Shown here piece after piece: positions 8,788-19,972 of a stretch of 64,000 nucleotides of DNA. Location: positions 64,814-128,813 of the forward strand of contig JAOADV010000004.1 in the NCBI GenBank assembly GCA_026417135.1. Reading direction: 5' to 3'. The translations under genes were made by a program, and so were the position numbers. Source of the stretch: Ignavibacteria bacterium (GTDB taxonomy: Bacteria; Bacteroidota; Ignavibacteria; Kapaibacteriales; UBA2268). Numbering within the stretch: the stretch's first letter is position 1; each line of letters starts with the position of its first letter. The notes beneath the pieces were generated by a model that ran no database searches, was not told the DNA's origin, and saw only the letters and a program-made list of their open reading frames with translations.

Positions 8788-10611
8788 ATGAAACCAAAAA
8801 ACTTTCTTTTGTTGCTGTTTTTGATTAGCCTCTTTGGTTGTGTAGTAACACAAAAGATTCAAAAGCCAGTTGTAAAGTACTTTCGAGAGCAAAAATGCAG
8901 TCCTAACAAGTGGTTTGGTATTCCTATCGACACAAGCAGTGAATACCGACGAGTTGCCGAAAGTTATTACATTTTTGAACCTGTTAAAGACATAAACTCT
9001 CAAGATAACGAGTGGGGGCTTTCGTTTCTTTCAGAACGAGAAGCAATTTTGACTTATGACAATAATGCTCAACAATTGCCAATTTTGGTAACATTTGTTA
9101 ACGAAAGCAGAGCGCGAATTTCAACTGGATTGAGTGTTCCACTCGATGGTCATTTGGGTTCTTTTTCTATTGCTGGAAACATTGTTTATTTTGCTCGCAG
9201 TCCATTTGGTGAAAATCCGAAAGAACTAACGGGAAATTCCGATATTTACTCGGGGAGAATTATTAAAAATGTAATATCAAATCCACAGAGTTTGCCAGAA
9301 CCGATTAATACCAATTTTCTAACTTGGGAATCGCATCCTTCGATTTCTCCAAATGGAAAAGTTCTATTTTTCTCTTCCGACCGCATACCATACAAAGGAC
9401 CAGACATTTTCTTTGTATTTAAACTTCCCGATGGTACTTGGAGCGAACCTTTTAATTGCGGAGACAGTATAAATACGGAATGCGACGAAATCACACCTTT
9501 CGTAACTTCCGATGGGAAATATCTTCTTTTTAGTTCTACGGGGCACGAAAATATCGGGGGTTACGATTTGTTTCAATCTCAAATTTCTGAGGCGTTTTGG
9601 AAAGAAATTGATAATTACAAACCGGGGAAATTTGTTATTTGGGACAAATTTTTCGCAGCCGCTCGGAATTTGCGACCACCAACTAATACGATATACGACG
9701 AAATTTCTCCTTCGACCCCAAAAGACCCGCAGGAGCTATTGTACTACAGTTCAAACCAATTTGATTTAAAGGATGGTTCGGGCTTTCGTCGTGGCGGTTT
9801 TGATATGTTTGTTAGATATAAGTTTACAAAGGCAAAACCTGTTGCAGAAGCACCCAAGCGGTTAGAGCCGAAATTGGAGGTCAAAGAAGAATTGGTCCTA
9901 CCGCAACCAGAATTAAAACTCGCTCCGAATTTTAAACTATTTGGTTATGTCTTCGAAACAGAACGACGGCAACCTTTGCCAAATGCAAATCTTTATGTTT
10001 TTCAATTTGATACTTTGTTACAATCTTTTCCAGACATTAAAACAACTAAACCTTTGTTTTCGACCAGGACAAAGAACGATGGATATTATGAGTTTTCTTT
10101 ACTAAAAAATGTAGATTATCAAGTTTTTGCCGAATCTCAACAATTTTTTTATGAATCAAAAAAGGTGCGAATGGAGTTAACCGAACCAGCGAATGAAATG
10201 AGATTGGATTTTTACTTGCCAATAAAATTTACTCTTAGGATAAACTTTCCACTTGATGTTTACGATAGACCATATAGGTATATTCTCGATAGTAACGGTG
10301 TCGAAACTAATCTTACTTGGGAAGAAGAACTCGATATGTTAGCGTTAAACATCATTAATTCAAGCCCGTTTATAAAAAAGATTGTGCTTGTTGGTCATAC
10401 CGATGATATTGCAAGCGAAGAATATAATATTCGTTTAGGGCAAAACCGTGTAAATTTTGTTATCTCTCAGCTTTTGAAGCGTGGGGTTTCGAGCGAGATA
10501 CTCGAAGGAATTTCTGCTGGAGAAAGCCAGCCTTTGCCACGCCGTCCTAACGAAGATATTGAAACTTACAGGAAACGACTGCGTCGTGTTGAAATTTCTA
10601 AAATATATTAG
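8788..10611 (+). CDS. Lipoprotein with PD40-like repeats, carboxypeptidase-regulatory-like domain and OmpA C-terminal peptidoglycan-binding domain
   Basis: Lipobox 'LFGC'; 'SHPSISPNGKVLFFSSDR' and 'ITPFVTSDGKYLLFSS' PD40 motifs; 'VGHTDDIASEEYNIRLGQNRVNFVISQLLKRGV' OmpA motif. Confidence 0.82.
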   Translation: MKPKNFLLLLFLISLFGCVVTQKIQKPVVKYFREQKCSPNKWFGIPIDTSSEYRRVAESYYIFEPVKDINSQDNEWGLSFLSEREAILTYDNNAQQLPILVTFVNESRARISTGLSVPLDGHLGSFSIAGNIVYFARSPFGENPKELTGNSDIYSGRIIKNVISNPQSLPEPINTNFLTWESHPSISPNGKVLFFSSDRIPYKGPDIFFVFKLPDGTWSEPFNCGDSINTECDEITPFVTSDGKYLLFSSTGHENIGGYDLFQSQISEAFWKEIDNYKPGKFVIWDKFFAAARNLRPPTNTIYDEISPSTPKDPQELLYYSSNQFDLKDGSGFRRGGFDMFVRYKFTKAKPVAEAPKRLEPKLEVKEELVLPQPELKLAPNFKLFGYVFETERRQPLPNANLYVFQFDTLLQSFPDIKTTKPLFSTRTKNDGYYEFSLLKNVDYQVFAESQQFFYESKKVRMELTEPANEMRLDFYLPIKFTLRINFPLDVYDRPYRYILDSNGVETNLTWEEELDMLALNIINSSPFIKKIVLVGHTDDIASEEYNIRLGQNRVNFVISQLLKRGVSSEILEGISAGESQPLPRRPNEDIETYRKRLRRVEISKIY

Positions 10612-10626
10612 GAGTGGAATTTTCCA

Positions 10627-12714
10627 ATGAAGTTGACTCCTTTTCGTTTTTTGTTGCTACTTGTCATTGGAACCCTATTCCTTTTTGCTTCGTTAGCCTT
10701 TTACGTTTCTGAAATAGCATCTTACAATTTGCCACCTCTTGAACAATTAGAAAATCCCCCTCAAAATTTTGCTACCCAAGTGTACAGCTCCGATGGGGTT
10801 GTGATTGATTATTTTTTCATCGAACGAAGAGTTCCTCTTCCGATGGACAGCATTCCAAAAGATTTTGTAAATGCACTAATTGCTACCGAAGATAGAAAGT
10901 TTTTCGAACATTGGGGTATACATCTCGGCCGTGTTTTCAAGGCAATGTTGAAAAATTTACTTTCTTTTCGGTTCAAAGAAGGTGCTTCGACGATTACTAT
11001 GCAATTGGCTCGTAATCTTTATTTTAGCCAAGACCCATCTTTTGCTCGAAAAATACGCGAAGCATTGACTTCGGTACAAATTGAAAAACAATTTACCAAA
11101 GAAGAAATTTTGGAAATGTATATAAATACCGTTCCGTTCGGACGCGGTGCCTATGGGTTGTCCGTCGCTTCCAGAATTTACTTCGACAAATCCCCTATGG
11201 AATTAACAACCTCGGAATGTGCTTTTTTAGTTGGTCTTTTGAAAGCCCCAGAACATTACAATGCCATTGTCGATTACGATAAAGGTATAGAGCGACGAAA
11301 CCTTGTTCTTCGTTTAATGTATGAGCAAGGTTTTTTAAATAGTTACGATTATTTAAAGGCTATCCAAGAACCTATTCGTTTGGCTAAAGTTAAGCTGAAA
11401 GATAAGAACCAATACTTGCTTGCTCCACACTTTGTCGAATATATTCGCAGGTTAGTATCGCTCGACCCAAGGCTTGCAAGTTATGATTTATATCGGGATG
11501 GTCTTGTTATCTATACGACTTTAAATTCGAAAATGCAGCAGTATGCAAAAGAAGCTGTCGAAGAGCACCTTACTCATTACCAAAAGGTTTTCAACAATAC
11601 TTGGAATTGGAACAATAAAACTCAACTTTTAAACAAGATTATAGACGAGGCAATAAAACGTCATCCAGATTATATTAATTCTTCCGAGGAGCGACGGAAA
11701 GAAGTTGTTAAAAGACTAAAGAATGACAGGAAATTCATCGATTCACTTAAAAATGCGGTTACAACAATTCAAGCTGGCGTTGTAGTTTTAGAAGTTCAGA
11801 CTGGGGAAATATTGGTTATGGTGGGAGCTTCACCAAAATTTATAAATGAAAATCCTTATGCGAAATATTCTCTTAATCATACCACTCAAATTCGTAGGCA
11901 ACCAGGTTCCGCTTTTAAACCTTTCGTTTATGCAGCTGTTATGGATACATTAAATCCAGAAAGCCTTGTTGAATGTGGACCATTTTCTTATTTGCTTCCT
12001 ACTGGGGAACTGTGGTCTCCGCAAGGCTTTGGGGATTGCGAACCCGGGGCAAAAGTTACTCTTTACGAAGGGCTCGCAAAATCGATAAATTCAGTTGCTG
12101 CTCGGTTGATAACTCAATACACTTCGCCGCTTAGGGTTATTGAAATTGCACACAAGATGGGGATAGAATCTCCATTATTAAATGTTCCTTCGCTTGCTCT
12201 CGGTGCTGGTGGTGAAGTTACACCACTCGAAATGGCAGTTGCTTTTTCTACTTTTGCCCGCGATGGCTTGCGATTAAAACCCAAAGCTTTGAAGTATATC
12301 GAGGATAACCAAGGGAATTTGATTGCCGATTTTCAACGAATTCAAGAAGTTTCCGATGCAATCGACCCAAGAGTTGCTCAAACTCTTGTAAAGATGATGA
12401 TGGGGGTAGTTCAATTTGGGACTGGTTACGAAGTTAGAAAATTTTTGCCCGATTGTGAAGCAGCCGGTAAAACTGGCACAACTAACGATTTTGCCGATGC
12501 TTGGTTTGTAGGATTTACTCCACAATTGTGTTGTGCTGTTTGGGTTGGATTTGATGACCAGAGAATTACATTCCCCGGTGGTTTTGGCTATGCAGCAAAA
12601 GCTGCGGCTCCGATTTTTGGCAGATTGATGGCAAAAATATACAATGACCATTCATTGCCTTATAAACAAAGGAAATTTGGAATTTCGGATACTTTACTTT
12701 TGGGGGTTAGATGA
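10627..12714 (+). CDS. Penicillin-binding protein 1A (bifunctional transglycosylase/transpeptidase)
   Basis: 'ALIATEDRKFFEHWGIHLGRVFKAM', 'GASTITMQLARNLYF', 'RQPGSAFKPFVYAA', 'AAGKTGTTNDFADAWFVGFTP'. Confidence 0.93.
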   Translation: MKLTPFRFLLLLVIGTLFLFASLAFYVSEIASYNLPPLEQLENPPQNFATQVYSSDGVVIDYFFIERRVPLPMDSIPKDFVNALIATEDRKFFEHWGIHLGRVFKAMLKNLLSFRFKEGASTITMQLARNLYFSQDPSFARKIREALTSVQIEKQFTKEEILEMYINTVPFGRGAYGLSVASRIYFDKSPMELTTSECAFLVGLLKAPEHYNAIVDYDKGIERRNLVLRLMYEQGFLNSYDYLKAIQEPIRLAKVKLKDKNQYLLAPHFVEYIRRLVSLDPRLASYDLYRDGLVIYTTLNSKMQQYAKEAVEEHLTHYQKVFNNTWNWNNKTQLLNKIIDEAIKRHPDYINSSEERRKEVVKRLKNDRKFIDSLKNAVTTIQAGVVVLEVQTGEILVMVGASPKFINENPYAKYSLNHTTQIRRQPGSAFKPFVYAAVMDTLNPESLVECGPFSYLLPTGELWSPQGFGDCEPGAKVTLYEGLAKSINSVAARLITQYTSPLRVIEIAHKMGIESPLLNVPSLALGAGGEVTPLEMAVAFSTFARDGLRLKPKALKYIEDNQGNLIADFQRIQEVSDAIDPRVAQTLVKMMMGVVQFGTGYEVRKFLPDCEAAGKTGTTNDFADAWFVGFTPQLCCAVWVGFDDQRITFPGGFGYAAKAAAPIFGRLMAKIYNDHSLPYKQRKFGISDTLLLGVR

Positions 12715-12809
12715 TTTTGGAATTGCTCGATAATTTAAAAGACAAGAAGTTAAGAAAAGATAAGAGAATCTCTTGTTATTTTGGTTTAAATAATTAGGTA
12801 ATCGCTTTT

Positions 12810-13478
12810 ATGAGAAAGTTTTTACAATTTACCGATGGGAAGACCTTAGAAGTGGCTAATATATACGGGGTTGCCAGTAACTATCGACTTCATGCCCAAG
12901 AGATGGGAAGTAAAATTCCCGAAGACCCTGTAATTTTTTTGAAACCAACTTCTGCGTTTGTTCCAAACGGAGGTATTATTTTGCTTCCAGATATATCTCA
13001 AAAAGTTCATTACGAAGTAGAACTTGTTGTTGTAATTGGCGAGGATGGCTTTAATATACCAGAAAAAGAAGCAATCAATTTTATTGCTGGATACGCTGTT
13101 GGTATCGATGTTACTTTGCGGGATTTGCAAACTAAAGCGAAACAAGAAGGAAAACCTTGGGACATTGCCAAAGGTTTCTACACTTCTGCACCGATTTCAC
13201 CTGTTCTCCCTGCGGAAATGTTCAAAGGCACAATCCCAAATTTCGATTTGGTTTTGAAAGTCAACAATGAAATAAGACAAAAAGCAAATACGGAGCAAAT
13301 GGAACGAAAAGTTGAAACTTTGGTTTCTTTTATTTCTAATGTTTTTTCTTTGAATAGAGGTGATTGCATCTTTACTGGAACACCGGAAGGAGTCGGCGAA
13401 ATTAAAGATGGAGATATACTCTATGCCGAGCTTTCAGGATACGTTAATTTGCTTTGTAAAGTTTCTAAAAGAAAATAA
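12810..13478 (+). CDS. Fumarylacetoacetate hydrolase-family protein
   Basis: 'VHYEVELVVVIG', 'GYAVGIDVTLRDLQTKAKQEGKPWDIAKGFYTSAPISP', 'GDCIFTGTPEGVGEIKDGD'. Confidence 0.9.
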   Translation: MRKFLQFTDGKTLEVANIYGVASNYRLHAQEMGSKIPEDPVIFLKPTSAFVPNGGIILLPDISQKVHYEVELVVVIGEDGFNIPEKEAINFIAGYAVGIDVTLRDLQTKAKQEGKPWDIAKGFYTSAPISPVLPAEMFKGTIPNFDLVLKVNNEIRQKANTEQMERKVETLVSFISNVFSLNRGDCIFTGTPEGVGEIKDGDILYAELSGYVNLLCKVSKRK

Positions 13479-13489
13479 AAGGGTTTAAT

Positions 13490-14899
13490 ATGAAGTCTGC
13501 TTTACTTTTTCTGCTGTTTATTTTTTACTTGATTTTAGTTTCATCTTGCGGAACATTCCATACTCGCACAGAAACAGAAACTTATACAATTGTTGTTCGC
13601 GATACACTTACCCAAATAGAGGTAAAGAATGCACCCGGACGGAGAGATTTGGGAGTAGTTTATCCTTCTTCCAAAGTAATACATTCATCGCGTGAAATAA
13701 CGACACGCGATAGTATTGTTGAACGTTTCTATCCTAACTTTATTCGATTAGGGGTCTTCGAAAGTGTCGGCTTGGTTGGTACAAGCTCCGTGGACCAACT
13801 CGGGATGGGACTTTTTGGAATGTTTGCAGAAGTTGACCCCTATCCGTCTGGACAAAGAGGTTATAAAAATAAACTTTTTAGTGGTGGTTACTATCGTTTC
13901 TTTGTTGGCGAGTGGCGACTTCGTTGGTTTCGGGATTCAAAAAATTGGACAATAGGGACCTCAGTTTTCGAAATTTTCGCAAAGGACAATATTTACGAAA
14001 ACACCTTAGGTGGTTTTTTCCCTTTGTATATTAAGAAACGATTTTTTATTTCCGAAAATATTCCATATTTAGCTTTTTCACCATCTTTCGGTATTGGATT
14101 ATATCCTTCGCAGTATGTAAATTTGAATACAGCGTTGGAGCTTGGTTCGCTTGGTGGTTTAAATCTTCGTCTGTATGCAGGAGTAGTTCTTGGAATGAAT
14201 CCTTCTTATTCTTTCTTTTTACAAAGGCTACACGAAAAGAAGTCCCGAACTTCAACTGTCCCATATCTTGGGCTTGGAATATCTTTTCTCGATTTCGTAA
14301 ACATTGTCCCCGAACTTTACACTGAATGGAAAGACCACGAGCATTCTTCCTGGAATATTGGGATTTTGCAAATGGCATTTCTAAGAGCAAATAAAAGCGA
14401 AAATGTTGATGGTAGTGGCTCGTCCGAAAATAATCTTTTCAGAGGCTTACATTTCCAGTTTTTCCCAACGAAATTATCTATACCGATATTGAACAACCAA
14501 TTTTATTTGGGGACGTCAGCGTTAACTTATTTTGTTTTCGATGATATAAAAGATATGGCAATTGCTGTACTTCCATTTCGCCTTGGTTTTTGGCAGGTTC
14601 TAATACCCGACGAACTATCCTTGGAACCTTATATTGAATATGGTTATTATCCATCTACATTTCTTCACATTGGAAATCGTTTTAATTTTAAAATTTCAGA
14701 AAGTTTAAGTTTATCGCTCTTACTTGGATATCTTAGCGGAAATAATAAACGATTTCAAAATGTAGCTTCACGTGATTTTTTCGATTTTACTCCTTATTTG
14801 AATGTTAACCGGTATTTTGTAGGAATTTCGATTGGAATTATCGATAGAATTTTTCAACCCGAAGAAATTCGATATAACAAAGGAAGGTCGAGACAATGA
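13490..14899 (+). CDS. Lipoprotein of unknown function, probably with beta-strand-rich barrel-like region
   Basis: Lipobox 'LVSSCGT'; 469 aa; no recognised domain. Confidence 0.55.
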   Translation: MKSALLFLLFIFYLILVSSCGTFHTRTETETYTIVVRDTLTQIEVKNAPGRRDLGVVYPSSKVIHSSREITTRDSIVERFYPNFIRLGVFESVGLVGTSSVDQLGMGLFGMFAEVDPYPSGQRGYKNKLFSGGYYRFFVGEWRLRWFRDSKNWTIGTSVFEIFAKDNIYENTLGGFFPLYIKKRFFISENIPYLAFSPSFGIGLYPSQYVNLNTALELGSLGGLNLRLYAGVVLGMNPSYSFFLQRLHEKKSRTSTVPYLGLGISFLDFVNIVPELYTEWKDHEHSSWNIGILQMAFLRANKSENVDGSGSSENNLFRGLHFQFFPTKLSIPILNNQFYLGTSALTYFVFDDIKDMAIAVLPFRLGFWQVLIPDELSLEPYIEYGYYPSTFLHIGNRFNFKISESLSLSLLLGYLSGNNKRFQNVASRDFFDFTPYLNVNRYFVGISIGIIDRIFQPEEIRYNKGRSRQ

Positions 14900-15531
14900 A
14901 GACAGTAATAATGTTTGTTTTGTTGGGTATCGTTTTCCATTCGTGTTGCTCCCCTAAGTCCAGCGAGGGAATTCCAATTTTATCGGGGAATTTTCGCGGT
15001 TACGTAGGTAGTGCCCCAGAATTCTTCTTGTTGAATTGCTGGTATGAACATCAAATTTTGGGTGAAATTTTTGGTAATCCCGATTCAGTAATTGTAAAGG
15101 AAAATTCTTTGACTATTGGTGATGGAAATAGAGTTGGTTTGGTTTGCAAAGGCATAAATTCAATGGACGCCGATTTCTACATCCGCATCCCTTACGGAGA
15201 AGGGGTTCGCTTCTATTTTCGCTCTGCTGGAGTTGATTTTGAGAATTCTCCTAAACTTGTATTCGATTTTACAACGAAAGGAAGCAAATTATTTGAAGGG
15301 AAAGAATTAATTGTTTCTGTCGATTCAGTTAAGTTGCAACTCGAAAACCAGCAAAGAATATTCCTTCAAAACGAAGGGTCGATAGTACACGTAATTGTTG
15401 GAATCGATACAGTTTATCAAGGTCGAACAAAACTTCCATTAAGTGAGTACATTTATGTTGAGCCGATAAATTCTCGTGTCATAATCGAGGATGCCTATTT
15501 TTATCCCCTTTACGAAACAAAGTTCTATTGA
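14896..15531 (+). CDS. Small lipoprotein of unknown function
   Basis: 'GIVFHSCCSPKSS' lipobox-like start; ATGA overlap with the upstream lipoprotein gene suggests translational coupling. Confidence 0.55.
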   Translation: MKTVIMFVLLGIVFHSCCSPKSSEGIPILSGNFRGYVGSAPEFFLLNCWYEHQILGEIFGNPDSVIVKENSLTIGDGNRVGLVCKGINSMDADFYIRIPYGEGVRFYFRSAGVDFENSPKLVFDFTTKGSKLFEGKELIVSVDSVKLQLENQQRIFLQNEGSIVHVIVGIDTVYQGRTKLPLSEYIYVEPINSRVIIEDAYFYPLYETKFY

Positions 15532-15545
15532 GATGCAACACAATA

Positions 15546-15593
15546 ATTGCTAATCCTAAACGAATGCATCTTATTTTGTTCTGGTTTAGCAAT
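15546..15593. terminator. Possible terminator hairpin between convergent genes
   Basis: ATTGCTAATCC (15546-15556) and GGTTTAGCAAT (15583-15593) pair 10/11, followed by a T-rich run; the 26-nt loop is long. Confidence 0.35.
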
Positions 15594-15692
15594 GTTTCTT
15601 TTTTGGAAAATTAATATATTCAATTAAAGGAATTTAAAAACTGCTATAATATTAGCCCTTGAATTAAATATTACTGAGAAAAATGCCAAAGA

Positions 15693-17780
<2,088 letters not shown>

Positions 17781-17813
17781 CTAAAAAATAGGATTTCTTG
17801 ATTTATTTTGCAG

Positions 17814-17821
17814 TAATTTTG
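17814..17821 (+). promoter_or_regulatory. -7 element TAATTTTG upstream of the mlaE-like gene
   Basis: TAnnTTTG match 18 nt before the ATG at 17840; divergent to the gyrB element. Confidence 0.5.
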
Positions 17822-17839
17822 CTTTTTTAGGCTTATGTT

Positions 17840-18622
17840 ATGCTTGTCAAAATTTTTGAATATATAGGTAGTAAAATTTTAGGATTTATACGGGAGTTCG
17901 GCGGAGTTGTTTTGCTCCTTTTAAATGTGATAAAATACCTGCCTCGTTTGTTACGGGATTGGAGATTGGTAGTCCAACAAATGTCCATTATCGGTGCCGA
18001 TTCATTACCTTTGGTTATGTTGATTGGCTCATTTACTGGTGCGATTGCTGCATTGCAAGCAACAAGTCTTTTCAGCAAGTTCAACTTGCTTGAACTTTCG
18101 AGACCCTACATCGGGTCGTCGATTGCAACTGTGGTTTTTACAGAATTGACTCCCGTACTGACTGCTCTTGTCATTGCTGGTCGAGTAGGAGGAGCAATGG
18201 CTGCCCAAATCGGTGCTATGAATATTTCAGAACAAATCGATGCATTAGAAATGATGGCTATAGACAAAGACCGTTTTCTGGCTATGCCCCGAGTTGTTTC
18301 TGCTTTCTTGATGTTGCCTGTATTAGCAATTTTTTCAAACCTTGTCGCTTTGCTTGGAGGATTTGTTCTTACCGTCATCAAATACGATTTTACTGGTTAT
18401 ATGTTTTTCGATTCTATTCAAAGATTTTTTAGAGCAAGTGAAGTTCTTATTGGTTTAGCTAAATCGATGGCTTTTGGAGCTGTTACTGCTTTGATTGCTT
18501 GTTATGTTGGTTTCCGAACAACTGGTGGAGCCGAAGGAGTGGGAAATAGTACAGTTCGTGCCTATACAATTTCTGCTTCTTGTATTTTGATTATTGATGC
18601 AATTTTTGGATTGGTATTTTAA
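17840..18622 (+). CDS. MlaE-family ABC transporter permease
   Basis: 'GSFTGAIAALQATSLF', 'FTELTPVLTALVIAGRVGGAMAAQIGAMNISEQIDALEMMAIDKDRFLAMPR'. Confidence 0.92.
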   Translation: MLVKIFEYIGSKILGFIREFGGVVLLLLNVIKYLPRLLRDWRLVVQQMSIIGADSLPLVMLIGSFTGAIAALQATSLFSKFNLLELSRPYIGSSIATVVFTELTPVLTALVIAGRVGGAMAAQIGAMNISEQIDALEMMAIDKDRFLAMPRVVSAFLMLPVLAIFSNLVALLGGFVLTVIKYDFTGYMFFDSIQRFFRASEVLIGLAKSMAFGAVTALIACYVGFRTTGGAEGVGNSTVRAYTISASCILIIDAIFGLVF

Positions 18623-18628
18623 AAAGCG

Positions 18629-19345
18629 ATGTCTTACGAAGAAATTGTTAAAAAGTACCCTTATCCTGGGAAACGTCACCGCCATCATATTTCCGCTTCG
18701 ATTTATTTACCTATTACCCAATTGAAAGTATTACCTCGCAATTACCCTCCAGCCTTGGAAAAAGTTGAATGGTCGGAACTGTTTTCAAACGGGGTTCCTC
18801 CAAAATTTCTTGATATTGGAACTGGCAAAGGGAAATTCCTAATAGAAATGGCTTTTCGGTATCCCGAGAAAAATATTCTCGGGTTCGAAATTAAAAGAAC
18901 TACGGCAGAATGGTTGCAAAATATCATTTCGACTGAAGGGATACCAAATGCTTATGTACTATGGTATAATGTTCTGAATGGCTTGGAATTTATATACCCT
19001 GAAACCATAGAAAAGATATTTTATCTTTTTCCTGACCCTTGGCCCAAGGCAAGACATTCAAAGAGAAGAGTTTTAACACTCGAAACATTAAACGAATTTC
19101 ATAGATTACTTATTCAAGGCGGGCGAATTTATATTTCCACCGATATTGTTGAAATCCATCGTTATCATATTGAACTTTTAGAAAGTTTGTCGAATAAATT
19201 CTATTTAAAGGAGATTGAAACTTCATCGGATTGGGATTTACCTAAAACAAACAAACAAGTTAGTTGTGAGCGTCGGAAAAAGGCCTATTTTCTAATTTTG
19301 GCAGAAAAGTTGGGTGAAACTAATAAGAGCAATAATTCTTTTTAA
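18629..19345 (+). CDS. trmB: tRNA (guanine-N7-)-methyltransferase
   Basis: 'FLDIGTGKGKFLIEMAFRYPEKNILGFEIK', 'FYLFPDPWPKARHSKRRVL'. Confidence 0.93.
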   Translation: MSYEEIVKKYPYPGKRHRHHISASIYLPITQLKVLPRNYPPALEKVEWSELFSNGVPPKFLDIGTGKGKFLIEMAFRYPEKNILGFEIKRTTAEWLQNIISTEGIPNAYVLWYNVLNGLEFIYPETIEKIFYLFPDPWPKARHSKRRVLTLETLNEFHRLLIQGGRIYISTDIVEIHRYHIELLESLSNKFYLKEIETSSDWDLPKTNKQVSCERRKKAYFLILAEKLGETNKSNNSF

Positions 19346-19362
19346 ATATCGTTTTAAATTAT

Positions 19363-19884
19363 ATGAAACTTATTAAAATATTTGTTTCGTACATATTAAT
19401 TTTCTGTGTTTTAGTTGGTTCCTCTGGAATAACAATTCTAAGTCATCTGTGTAAGCAAGAGAACGAAGTTTATGTTTCTTTTCTTAGTTTTCCCAATTGT
19501 AATGAAGAATGTCGAACATATATAGATGAAAATTTTTTACCTCCGTCCGAAAAGGACAATTCTTGTTGTGAAAATCACGATGATTTCTCTTCATCGTTTT
19601 TAAGTTCCATAGTTTTAAAAGAATATAGCAATTGTTGCGAAAACAGCAAATTTAGCCCGAAATTAAACATTTATGCAATAGACAAGACTTTTCAAAGAAT
19701 AGTTGAAATCCTTAAATTCCAAATAAAAGTTGAATTTTTAAAGTTTCGCTTTACCGATAATTTGAAAAAGGTAGATACTTATTTTTCAAATTTTATCGTT
19801 TTGCCAATTCGAAAATTAATAGTCTTCCTCCATCATTTTGGACTTTTTAACGAAAATTCCAACCTCGAAGATTTTTCCTTCTAA
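19363..19884 (+). CDS. HYC_CC_PP-like Cys-rich secreted or membrane protein
   Basis: Signal-like N-terminus, 'ILSHLCKQENEVYVSFLSFPNCNEEC' and 'DNSCCENHDD' Cys motifs; directly upstream of a TonB receptor. Confidence 0.55.
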   Translation: MKLIKIFVSYILIFCVLVGSSGITILSHLCKQENEVYVSFLSFPNCNEECRTYIDENFLPPSEKDNSCCENHDDFSSSFLSSIVLKEYSNCCENSKFSPKLNIYAIDKTFQRIVEILKFQIKVEFLKFRFTDNLKKVDTYFSNFIVLPIRKLIVFLHHFGLFNENSNLEDFSF

Positions 19885-19972
19885 TTCCTCAATCTTTTAA
19901 TCTTTTTCTTGTTAGCACCTAAACTCGAAGAAATTAAAGTTTTACAAAATTTTTCTCAAAATTGAGGATTCT

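Noticed and set aside
12274-12651. 125-aa minus ORF opposite PBP1A
   Set aside because: Shadow of conserved transpeptidase coding sequence; Cys/His/Ser-rich composition typical of antisense frames.
18863-18883. CCCGAGAA-AAATA-TTCTCGGG hairpin in trmB
   Set aside because: Short coding hairpin with no U-tract; likely coincidental.
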